DNA of 64,000 nt from Melieria omissa (lineage: Eukaryota; Arthropoda; Insecta; Diptera; Ulidiidae). Below, in pieces: positions 46,766 through 56,222 of the stretch. The translations under genes and the position numbers were made by a program. Position 1 is the stretch's first letter. Every line of letters starts with the position of its first letter. The notes below the pieces were generated by a model, which saw nothing but the letters and a program-made list of their open reading frames with translations, ran no database searches and was not told the DNA's origin. The stretch lies in NCBI GenBank assembly GCA_963971225.1, contig OZ020267.1, forward strand, positions 94,229,648 to 94,293,647, given 5' to 3'.

Positions 46766-49236
46766 AGTCTTGGTGATTCCGACACAAAGGTCCTGGGCCT
46801 ACACTGGAACCCAGTCAGTGACGAACTACAGTTCAAGGTAAAGTTGGCAGACGGTCGTCTCATCCCGACGAAGCCGATCGTGTTGAGTGACGTGGCCAAG
46901 TTATTCGACCCCCTTGGTTTTTTAGCTCCCGTGACAGTGATTGCCAAAATGTTCATGCAGAGAACCTGGCCGCCAAGATTGACTGGGATACTCCGCTACC
47001 TCCAACTATACGTGAGGACTGGATGAAATTTCGGAGTGCATTTCCTGTAATCTCTAGATTGCGTATCCCACGCTGGGTCGGGCTGACGGTAGATTCCACG
47101 GTTTCACTACATGGATTTTGTGATGCCAGTATGAAGTCCTACGCCGCTGTCATATACGCCCGTAGCATCGAGCCTGATGGGCGAACAAAGGTAGTTCTCG
47201 TTATGGCACGAACCAAGGTTGCACCGCTTAAGATCCTTACGATTCCGAGGCTTCAACTGTACCCTGCTCATCTACTGATCAACAGCATGATCAGCACCTG
47301 TGCTGCTCTTCAGCTTGACGGAGTGAAATGCACCTACTGGAGCGATTCGAGCGTCGTGCTGGCCTGGGTACGCCGCCCCCAGACCACCTTGAAGCAGTAT
47401 GTTTCCACTCGTGTCGCCTTTATTCGACAACACTCTGATGTAACCAGTTGGCGACATATCCGTTCCGAGAACAACCCTGCTGATTGTGCCAGCCGTGGGT
47501 TGTCACCAGCCGCAATCGGGCAGTTCACATTATGGTGGGACGGCCCACGATGTATCCATGATGTCGGCGCCCAGCCACCACTGCTACCACATTTGGAATC
47601 CGCGGATTAGGAAGCTTATGATGCTGAACTGCGACCATTTCACACTAACCTCAGCATATTGGTGGTGCCCAAGCTGCAGGTGCGCCTTGGCACCGGGGCC
47701 ACCGCGACGTTCAATCCGCTAGTCGAACGCTTCAGCACACTGCAGCGTCTTCTACATACAACAGCTTATGTTTTACGCTTCCGACCAGCTGGTCGCCAGA
47801 ACTGGCATGCTGCAGTCCTAACTGCGAAGGAAGTTCAGCAAGCATTCCTACTACACGTTCGGGAAGCGCAAGGTAACTCAAACTCTTCCGAAATTAATCA
47901 TTTACGATCCGCCGGTAGGGTTGCCGTATCCAGCCCGCTGCTGCCCCTGAACCCATTCCTGGACGATTTGGGAGTCTTGCGAGTTGGTGGTCGATTACGG
48001 CAGGCCGATCTCAGGTACGAGCAACGCCACCCGATGATAATCCCTAAGGGGTGCCCACTAGCTACCCTCCTAGTCAACAACGCTCACCGGGTGACACTAC
48101 ATGGGGGCATTCGCGTTATGCTCCAATATCTGCGGCGTCAAGTTTGGATTGTCCACGCGCGCGGCTTAGTCAAACGTTGCATTCATGAGTGCAAAACCTG
48201 CAAGTTATACCAGCGCGCTATGCAGCAACAACAGATGGCGGATTTGCCACGGGCATGGATCACCGCTGCAGCTCCATTCACAAATACGGGCCTGGACTAT
48301 GCAGGCCCATTCTACGTGCGTCATGGCAGCAAACGATCGGTTGCCACTACGAAGACTTACGCAGCAATTTTCGTTTGTATGTGCACTAAGGCGGTGCACA
48401 TTGAATTGGCAGAGGACTTGAGCACACGGGCCTTCCTCGATGTTTTTGACCGGTTTGTGCGCCGGAGAGGCTAATGCACTAATCTATACAGTGATAACGG
48501 GACCCAGTTTGTGGGCACCAACCGTCACCTCAAGGCAGATTGGAATAACACTCATGCTAGGCAGCATCTGGCGGACGTGGGCGTCCATTGGCATTTCATC
48601 ACCCCAGCCGCCCCACATCATGGGGGGTTGTGGGAAGCGGCTGTCCGCTCCGCTAAGAAGCATTTAAAACGGATCATCTCCAACCAGACCCTGACGTTTT
48701 ATCAACTCAGCACGCTCTTGATGCGTATCGAAGCGTGCCTTAATTCAAGGCCCATCATAGCCATCCATGATGACCCAGAGGGTGGAACAGCTTTATCGCC
48801 TGGCGACTTCCTGATCGGTCGACCTTTAAATTCACGACCAGAACCATCAGTCGGAGAGGTCGCCGAGAACCGTTTACGCCTTCGCCAACGTCTTCAGCGG
48901 ATGTACCAGCACTTTTGGCAACGTTGGCAATCGGAGTACTTGTCGCAGCTTCAGGCCCGCAGCAAGTGGGCGCGTCCCGTTCCAAATCTCCGGATAGGAT
49001 GTCGTGGCCATTCAACAAGAACATCTTCCGCCTTCACGTTGGCGGGTTGGTAGAGTTACTGAGATTCATCCGGGGAGTGATGGGCTGGTTCGAGCCGTCA
49101 CCATTGAATACTGCTCCGAACGAATGGCCGCAAATGGACTCTTCACCAAGCAACAATGTCAGAGACCGGTGCAGCGAGTGAGTCGCATCATCGTCGCCGG
49201 GGAAGAGATCCCGAACCCCTTGGGTTCAACCGGGGA
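46766..49236 (+). pseudogene. BEL RT end, RNase H and integrase, interrupted
   Basis: Resumes at GDSDTKVLGLHWNP and DVAKLFDPLGFLAPV (end of RT), shifts frame near 47020, then RNase H-like FCDASMKSYAAVIY, TYWSDSSVVLAWV and NPADCASRGL. A stop lies at 47608 (TAG). The integrase has its zinc-binding part (C...C in IHECKTCKLY) and core: GLDYAGPF (first Asp), YSDNGTQFVG (second Asp, just after a TAA at 48472), and HHGGLWEAAVRSAKKHLK (the Glu). A frameshift near 49000 precedes the C-terminal domain (PPSRWRVGRVTEIHPGSDG). Defective. Confidence 0.88.
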
Positions 49237-49239
49237 GAA

Positions 49240-49444
49240 TGTACGAGATTCTGACCATCTGGCTCCCACCTAGGCAGCACCTCTGGGACAGTGCTGCTAC
49301 TCATCTGGCATCACCGCATGAAGTTGGGTGCGGAGGAGGACGAGGGAGGTTCCGGTCTCTCTCTTCTGGTCTGACGTGCGCAGGGAGCACATGTTTGAGT
49401 ACTTTAATAAAATAAATTAAAGTTAACTGAACAAATAGCGTACA
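49240..49444 (+). repeat. 3' LTR of the BEL element
   Basis: 205 bp, TG...CA. It contains AATAAA and ends GCGTACA immediately before the AGCTG duplication. It differs from the 5' LTR by a 31-bp block and several substitutions. Confidence 0.9.
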
Positions 49445-49474
49445 AGCTGATAGTGGTTGGTGTTGAATCTTTTT

Positions 49475-50018
49475 TTAGGAAGTTTCCTTAAACTCAAGAA
49501 ATCGATGCAAAATATTATGATTGGTTTTTGCTCTGCTAGTCTTGCGTGTAAAATGTTCTCTGCATTTTTTTAATTCTTTATTTAGTGCTTCTTGAGCTTC
49601 CTCAGTTAATTGGCCAATCGGTAACAGAGGGTGGTGTATTATTTCTGGCCCATGAATTAGAAATTTGTGCACCGTAGGTGGCATATTGCACCATGGATAC
49701 TTTGCTACAAAATATCTCGCAGTATCATCACTTTACAATATCTACCTCATGGCCACAAGAAACCACTATCAATATAACGTGCAACCCTTTTTATCAAGTT
49801 CAAGTCAAAGTCGTGATTTCAGACAATAGCTCTGCGTTTCGAAAGACCCTTCTTGCCGTATTTCCATCATTTGAGTTGCCGAATCCGGGTTTCGGTTGAT
49901 AAACAATCAAACCTGCTTTTTCTCTGAATCCCTTTTGAATTTTGTTTGTTTCGTTAACAATTTTCTTCTTGTTTTCTAAATATATCAATGACAAAGTCAC
50001 TTTAACTCGGAATGTCAA
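49475..50018 (-). pseudogene. Transib transposase C-terminal fragment (RAG1-like)
   Basis: Reading down from 50018: KIQKGFREKAGLIVYQPKPG, then GNSNDGNTARRVFRNAELLS, which matches the strongly conserved GNTNDGNTARRFF block of Transib proteins. After frameshifts near 49800 and 49740 come CGHEVDIVK, YFVAKYPWCNMPPTVHKFLI, then LLPIGQLTEEAQEALNK and REHFTRKTSR. The Glu in QEALNK occupies the place of the catalytic Glu in Transib and RAG1. The N-terminal part with the two catalytic Asp residues was not found; a LINE fragment lies where part of it should be. The match is from memory of the family. Confidence 0.85.
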
Positions 50019-50344
50019 AATACTTTGTCAAATCAGAAATTATAAGAATTTTATAAAACATTGTTTTTACGAAGGCATAATAAAAGTATTAACAAAACTA
50101 ATATGCCCAATCTTATTTGTAGTGTCTTGCAATAGAATAAAAAACAAAACAGAAACACATGATAACAACAACATTCATTTCTCCGTTAAGATCAATCGAA
50201 ATCACACAATTTAGCACTGACTTTGAAGCACTAAAACTTAAATATTTCCGAAAAGGCACAAAAGGGCACTTCAATTTGTTGCAATATATTACTCAAATAT
50301 ATGTTCTTTACATATCATATTTTTTTTTGTTAAACAGGAACAAA

Positions 50345-51057
50345 CGCGCAGGGGATGACCCCTATTAATGCGAAGCATTGCGTTGGTTCAGGAAGGATAT
50401 AAAGGTTAGGAGATAGGGTTATGAGTAAAGTGTTTATGGGCTCTTGCCTTGAATTCATCGAGATCATAAGTGCTGGGGAAAATATCCGCAGGGAAACCAT
50501 TCCACAGCCGCACTGTACGGACCAGAAACGAACTTTCCCTGTAGTGCGTAGTGCGCTGGAACATCGTTTCGACGTGGAATGCATGGGCGCCAGTGTTCAA
50601 ACGGGTTGCCCGGGGGAATACCCGGAGTGATGGCATCAAGCTGCTCATCTCCACTGAGCAGTTACCGAAAAAGTATCGGTAAAATAACACCACACATGCC
50701 ACGTTTCGACGATGCTCCAGGGAGTCAATAGAGTTGGATGCTCTACTGTCCCCTATAAGTTTAATCGCACGGTTTTGCACCCGATCGAGGAACTCCACAT
50801 GGGTTTTTGAAGCCCCCGCCCAGAGGTGCGAGTTAAACTCCATTTTAGGTCGGATACAGGTAGTGTAAATAATGCGGAGATCAGACGGAGTGAAATATTT
50901 TTTGCACCGCTTTAGGAAGCCGAGGCACTTGGCTGCTTCTTTCGACACGCCAAAAATATGATCGTTCCAACGAAGATCGTTCTTAATGGACATGCCCAGA
51001 ACATCAAGAGCTGCCGTTTCCGCAATACCCACACCACCCAAAACCAGGGATGTGTAT
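50345..51057 (-). mobile_element. non-LTR retrotransposon (LINE) 3' fragment, RT C-terminus
   Basis: The minus-strand frame 51041-50406 reads SIKNDLRWNDHIFGVSKEAA, KCLGFLKRCKKYF, LRIIYTTCIRPKMEF, QNRAIKLIGD, SLEHRRNVACVVLFYRYFFG and FVRTVRLWNGFPADIFPSTY, the thumb and C-terminal region of a Jockey/CR1-like reverse transcriptase. It is 5'-truncated, as LINE copies usually are, and lies within the Transib element. The clade assignment is tentative. Confidence 0.82.
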
Positions 51058-52740
51058 AAAATTATTACGGCCTTTCACAGCCAAAGTAACTATATGTCTA
51101 CCTATATCCTTTAAATATGTACAATTTTAAGACTATAACTAAAAAATTTTTATAAATTATTAATACTCTTATTCCACAAACATAATTCTGTTTAAACATT
51201 AGTACAATACCTGGTTGAAGGTTCCATATTAAAAAAAGTAAGTTTTGCAAGAATGATATTAAAAAAAGCACTTCAAATCACTGCCAAATGCGTAACGCGC
51301 TCTAAAGACAACGGAGCAATGAACAAATATGCATTTTGCAAAGCGCACTGTGACAATACCGTTCAATGTAGATCATTTATTTTTTCACCCAGTGATGCAC
51401 AATTTTATCTACTTTTGCCCCATACCAAATATTATCAAGATATTTGAATTTCATTTTTTGAATTAATCGCCATTTTGGGCATCAAATACCCCACTGTGCG
51501 TCGTTAACACTAAAAAGCCTGACCTACCTAAAATGCCCATATGTAGTCATTTTGACTACACTATAATTTACCGACTTTTTTTTTAATTTTATTGGTTTTC
51601 AAGTAGCAAATATTTATGAATAAATGCACATGAGATTAAATTAAAATAAGTAAGGGAGAGGGCTGGGTTGTGAACCATTACCCTTGTTTCTTTCCCTAAT
51701 TGACATATCGCCAATTTTTCAACTGTCAAGTTTGCCTTATGATATGACACTGCTTTTGTGGTTAAAGTAATTTTATGTAATTTTACTTGATTTGCTTTAA
51801 GAGGACAAACACTTGTTATTTATTAACAAATTAGATTTAAGTTTGCCATACCGTTTGTACATACAAATAATTTTCCACAATAAAAATCACTTACTCATTC
51901 GGTAGCGGTACGATGACAATAACGTGGTTTTGTGTTTTTGTGCTGAATTTTATTTGAGTTTTAGCAATGTTTACCTCAAAAAACACTGCCGCGTTACCAA
52001 AAAAGGCTACCGCAGCCAAAAAAATTAACTTTAATGTGTTGTTGGGTGCCATTAAAGACTATTTGTTAAAAAAAAATCCATACGAGCGGCTACCCGTAAA
52101 TATGAAGTTGAGAAAATCACGCTGACCCGTCATACGAAGAAAGTTATTGACCACTTCACGGATATTTCCACCGTCAGGGATGTTGATTTGTTGGAATTTA
52201 TTCGCATTTCCAATACGCAGATTCCATCGAACATGGTATGTTTTTTTTATCGTTTCTAACCTTTTTTCCTCATATGTGGATGCTATTTTAATGGACTTTG
52301 CGCGATTGGTCTAGGTTTTCTCTCTCTCACAAGAAAAATACCTAATGGAATATATCCTGAAGTGCGTGAACCATTATTACGGGCTCAGTATTAATGAATT
52401 GAAGAAGTTAGCGTATCAGTTGGCATTCAAACTCCAAGTGAATTATCCGGTCTCTTGGAATGACGATTCGATGGCTGGACGTATGTGGTACCGAGGGTTC
52501 ATGAAGCGCCATCCCGAGCTAACGCTGAGAACCCCCGAGCAGACATCAGTCAACCGAGTTAAATCTTTTTGTAAAGAAAATGTAGGAAAGTTTTTTGCAA
52601 ATTTGGCTCGGTGGCTCGACGAGCATCACTTTGACAGCACCTCCATTTACAACATGGATGAAAGTGGATTTTCAACGGTGCCCACAAAGATCGGCAAAGT
52701 CATTGCATTGAAAGGGGTAAGACACGTTGGGAAGTTAAAA

Positions 52741-52863
52741 TAGAATAGAATTGATAAGGGGTATGTTGCACTGAGACCAGGATTGATCTATTGTGCCCCC
52801 TACAATTGTTAGAGCACATCCCCTAAACCTACCGCCCTAATGAAACTTAGTAACTCGCGGGGG
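52741..52863. mobile_element. short retroposed insert with 15-bp target duplication
   Basis: The string GTTGGGAAGTTAAAA occurs at 52726-52740 and 52864-52878, and pogo coding sequence continues correctly after the second copy (KAAERGTNVTM). A 15-bp duplication indicates LINE-machinery insertion; the 123-bp body is probably a 5'-truncated LINE or SINE. Its family is unknown. Confidence 0.75.
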
Positions 52864-53011
52864 GTTGGGAAGTTAAAAGCTGCTGAACGAGGCACCAATG
52901 TCACGATGGCCCCCGAAATATTTTTAAGTTAGTACAGAAATTTAATGTTCAATCATCAATAACACTACTCGACACAAAAAATTCACCTAAAAAAAGTTGT
53001 TTCTAGACTAA

Positions 53012-53666
53012 CAGCCCAATTCTGTACACTTGATAAATTCACCATATTGACTATTTGTCAAGTTTTCACTATTTGTCAAGAATTGGTATTCTATTCCTAA
53101 AAATAAAGCTCTTTTCTTGATAAATTGTCAAAAGTGTGAATGCTATTGACAACAGCATGCAAATTAAAATTTTGCCTATTGAAAATGGAAGAATTGTGCG
53201 TGTTTACACTTTTAACGGTTGACGAGGATAGAAGAGAAGAAATCAGAAGCAGAAGAAAACAAATAATTTGCCTTTGTTGAGCGAAGAAGAATTCATGAAG
53301 AATTTCCGGCTAACTCGATCCTTGTGGCATCGATTAATTGGGCTATCTTTGCCCATACGCGTTCTGGCGGCATTGCATTTTTTGGGACATGGATCCTACC
53401 AAAAATGCGTGGGTAAAAACTGTAATTTGCCTATGAGCCAATCATCTGTCTCACAATATTGTAAACAATTTTTAATAAAAATTTCAAAATAGTTTCAAAA
53501 TGACTTCTTTCAATTTTTTATTTGTCTTAGTTTTTGACAATTTGACAACTATCGCATATTCACCTTATGTTCAATTAAATGAGCTTTTTACTTTATCTTT
53601 GCTTAATAAAAATCTTGACAAAATGCCTTGATAAAAAAATTGTCAAGAATACACAGAATCAGGTTG
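53012..53666 (+). mobile_element. PIF/Harbinger element, internally deleted
   Basis: 655 bp, ends CAGCCCAATTCTGTACA and (inverted) CAACCTGATTCTGTGTA, TAA duplicated at 53009-53011 and 53667-53669. It holds a transposase N-terminal fragment with the stretch PIRVLAALHFLGHGSYQKCV typical of Harbinger nucleases. CTTGATAAATT- and TTGTCAAG-type repeats are subterminal. Confidence 0.87.
53262..53492 (+). pseudogene. PIF/Harbinger transposase N-terminal fragment
   Basis: EEEFMKNFRLTRSLWHRLIG, then LPIRVLAALHFLGHGSYQ and MSQSSVSQYCKQF match the start of the Harbinger DDE nuclease. The stop at 53490-53492 comes before any catalytic residue, so the copy is non-autonomous. Confidence 0.8.
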
Positions 53667-54421
53667 TAACTTTGGGCCGCTGAACACGAAACTGAAGATC
53701 AAAAAAATTTTGTGAGAAGAGTTTTCAAATCTTCGAAAAACCAGTTTTTAACCTGTTGTTTCAGTTATGAGCACATATCTCGTAAACGAACCATCCGACC
53801 AACACAAGATGTCCGTCGGTCAGAAGATAAAACCTTAGCTTTTCCAGAGATATACAGATTGTTCAAATTAGATGCGATTTGGAGAAATTACTGACGATGA
53901 AAGTTGTAAAAAAGTAAATTTTTCGACCATTTTCAAAAATCATAAATTTCTGAATTTATTTTCATAGATAAAATAAGTTATTTCTTTTGGTTTCAAAACC
54001 TCTTAGGTTTATTATTTGTGTAAATATTAAGCCTACCATCATTGGAATCGAAAGAAAAATTACAAAGTTATGATGCACTGAGTGAAAACACTAACTTTAC
54101 ATTTATTACACCGTGACCCATCCAAATGTTGATATAGGCGTGAAACTAGAGGTCATTTACCTGGCGTAGTCAGTTTTCATTTTCTGACCCAAAGTAATTT
54201 TTAAAGGACCTTAAAATTTTAATACATTTACACATTTCATTTTTTTTAATATTTGCGGTTGTGTAATAATGAAGATATGGGTATCAAATAAAAGAGAAAA
54301 ATTGTCTCCTTTTACATAAATTTTCTATTTTGAACTTTCAGGACCAAAATATGTCAGGTAGGGGAAACATACATATGTACATGTTTTGGATCTCAGTATG
54401 TAGATCTATCACAAAAGTTAC

Positions 54422-54460
54422 ACGAAACCCCCCCGAAATAAAATCCTGCGTGCGCCACTG
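54422..54460. mobile_element. right end of an hAT-like element inside pogo
   Basis: The string GAAATAAAATCCTGCGTGCG followed by CCACTG is, inverted, CAGTGGCGCACGCAGGATTT, a common hAT MITE terminus. Pogo coding sequence resumes right after it. The matching left end is not clear; AACCCCCCCGAAATA here echoes CCCCCGAAATA at 52911. Confidence 0.5.
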
Positions 54461-56222
54461 CGGCAGGACATGCCAATGACTCTGGATGGATGTGCCAACC
54501 AGAGTTTGTGCGTTGCATCGAGCATTTCATCAAGATCGTTAAGCCAACATTCGCTTCGCCACTTTTGTTGTTGTTGGACAACCACACGTCCCATCTGTCG
54601 GTTTATGCATTGGATTTCGCGAATGCACATGGGGTTCACATACTTTCGTTCCTTCCCCACTGCAGCCTTAAGTTGCAGCCGCTTGACGTTTCGGTATTTG
54701 GCCCACTCAAGACTTACTACAAGTCTCAATGTTCCACTTGGCAGAGAAACAATGCCAATAAGGTAGGATTGACATGATTACTTTAATTTTCACGAATTTC
54801 CTTCTTTTACTATACTAGACATTTTTATCCAAATTATCGAGGCTTGCATTTTCCCGATTTTGCTTTCGTGTTTTAAAATATTCTTTTAAAAAATTAACAT
54901 GTTTCGCAACAGGTCTTGGAAATTCGTCACATTGCCGGTATTATTTCTACGACACTGGATTTGGCTTTAACGCCAAAAACAATAAAATCGCGAAAATATC
55001 AATCCTGATATTTTTACCGACGCTGACTTTGTTCAGGCTGTTCAGGTAAATGCTCGTGAAGTTGAAGTCGATGCTGATCTCGATGAAGACGAACAACGAG
55101 AAATCACAAGACAAGAAGATGTTGAAGGCACGCCATTTCCTCTTTGTGAGCCATCCAATTCTCGCTCTGTACCAGCCGCGTCAGGAAGCACCAGTGTTTC
55201 GTTGCTTCTGTGTCAAATTGGGCCGTTACAAGCAGCCACCTCAAAAACAACATCGAAACGTGGCCGAAAGGCAATGGAGAGCTGCGAGTTGACTTCTCCA
55301 GACAACATTTTTGAGCTGAAGCAAAAAATAGCAAAGTCGAAACTACCAGCAAAAGCTGTGCTGCTTGTGAAGAAGACACAACCAGCGCCACCCAAGCGTC
55401 CCTAAACTACGGGACAATCAAAGCCAGGGCTCCTGATTAAATAAAATTTCAACTTACTTGAAAATTATGGGTTTTTCCTTGGTATTTTTCGGCTTTAATA
55501 GGGATTTTCCAGATGCTTCACAACCCAGCCACTTTTTTGGAAAAGCGAAAAATCACGTCCTTAGAAAATTGGACGTAGAGCGTTAAATGTTAATCAAAAC
55601 GGTAATCTGTCTTCATAACAAATTTGCGCTTTCTATTTACCTTTCCAACGGTATCTTCGATTTTTCGATATCTTTATTCTGTGAAAAGTTAGATCCAAAA
55701 AACAAAACCCGGTTCACACCCCAGCCCTCTCCATTACTTCATTTTTATTTTTGTATGGTTTACAAAGAAAATTCATTTAAATATAATGGCGTACTTTACA
55801 CATAAATGGGATAAAATGGAATGAAATTTGGAATGCGGAATTTGCGAATGAATTTTGTGAGTGAATTTCGGATTGAAAAACTTGGGAATTGTCACAACCT
55901 ACTATGAATTTTTTTATATTCGCAATTATTTGAAATTTTCATATTTCGTAATTGAAGATGCATATTTTTCTATTTATCAATAACATTAGCTGAAAATTGT
56001 TTATAGGTAGTCAAAATGACTACCATTGGGCATTTAAGGTACATTTTTCAAAATTGGGGTAAAAATTTTGTTTACAGTATTTTTAATTTATTTATTCCAT
56101 TTAGCTTTAAAACTTAGTAAAAGTCACGAAAGATATTTTTTTAGAAAACGATGCAATAAAAGTTATTTACAAAAAAATACTTCGAAGTAGTCAAAATGAC
56201 TACCTTGGGCATTCTAGTGTTA

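Larger units (their letters stand above)
42766..49444 (+). mobile_element. BEL/Pao LTR retrotransposon, full length but defective
   Basis: 6679 bp bounded by LTRs that start TGTACGAGATTCTGACC and end GCGTACA, with a 5-bp duplication AGCTG at 42761-42765 and 49445-49449. Order inside: primer-binding site, gag with CCHC knuckles, protease, reverse transcriptase, RNase H, integrase, which is the BEL/Pao arrangement. Gag to the RT start is one continuous frame broken only by stop codons. RT has a large deletion, and a mariner sits in pol at 45539-46763. Confidence 0.95.
42556..51498 (-). mobile_element. Transib (RAG1-related) element, split by a BEL retrotransposon
   Basis: The left end reads CACAGTGGGGTATT and the right end is its exact inverse (AATACCCCACTGTG ending 51498). 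Flanks are CGTCG at 42551-42555 and 51499-51503. Transib elements have 5-bp GC-rich targets (CGWCG-like) and ends starting with an RSS-heptamer-like CACWRTG. Inside, on the minus strand, lies a Transib transposase C-terminus (49475-50018). Without the BEL insert the element is about 2.25 kb, part of which is a LINE fragment. It is too damaged to encode a transposase. Confidence 0.85.
51967..55405 (+). pseudogene. pogo-like (CENP-B/DDE) transposase, broken
   Basis: The N-terminus starts MFTSKNTAALPKK at 51967; a frameshift near 52080 leads into a psq-type helix-turn-helix (AATRKYEVEKITLTRHTKK). An intron (about 52234-52313) precedes the CENP-B-like part (LKKLAYQLAFKLQ, AGRMWYRGFMKRHPEL) and the first catalytic motif YNMDESGFSTVP. 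After an insertion zone (52741-54460) the second motif LLLLDNHTSHLS and the third region LQPLDVSVFGPLK appear near 54560-54705. A Lys/Pro-rich tail (55202-55405) ends PAPPKRP. Frameshifts, insertions and lost codons make it inactive. Family role: DNA cleavage at TA targets. Confidence 0.85.
51507..56220 (+). mobile_element. pogo-like DNA transposon, interrupted
   Basis: The ends are ACACTAAAAAGCC (left) and GGCATTCTAGTGT (right), with GTAGTCATTTTGACTAC, itself a palindrome, just inside each. TA flanks both sides (51505-51506, 56221-56222). A second internal copy of the right subterminal motif lies near 56004-56030. The element encodes a CENP-B/pogo-type transposase and is split by a 123-bp retroposed insert, a PIF/Harbinger element and an hAT-like end. 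The flanks also read TTAA, but the encoded protein supports the TA reading. Confidence 0.85.
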
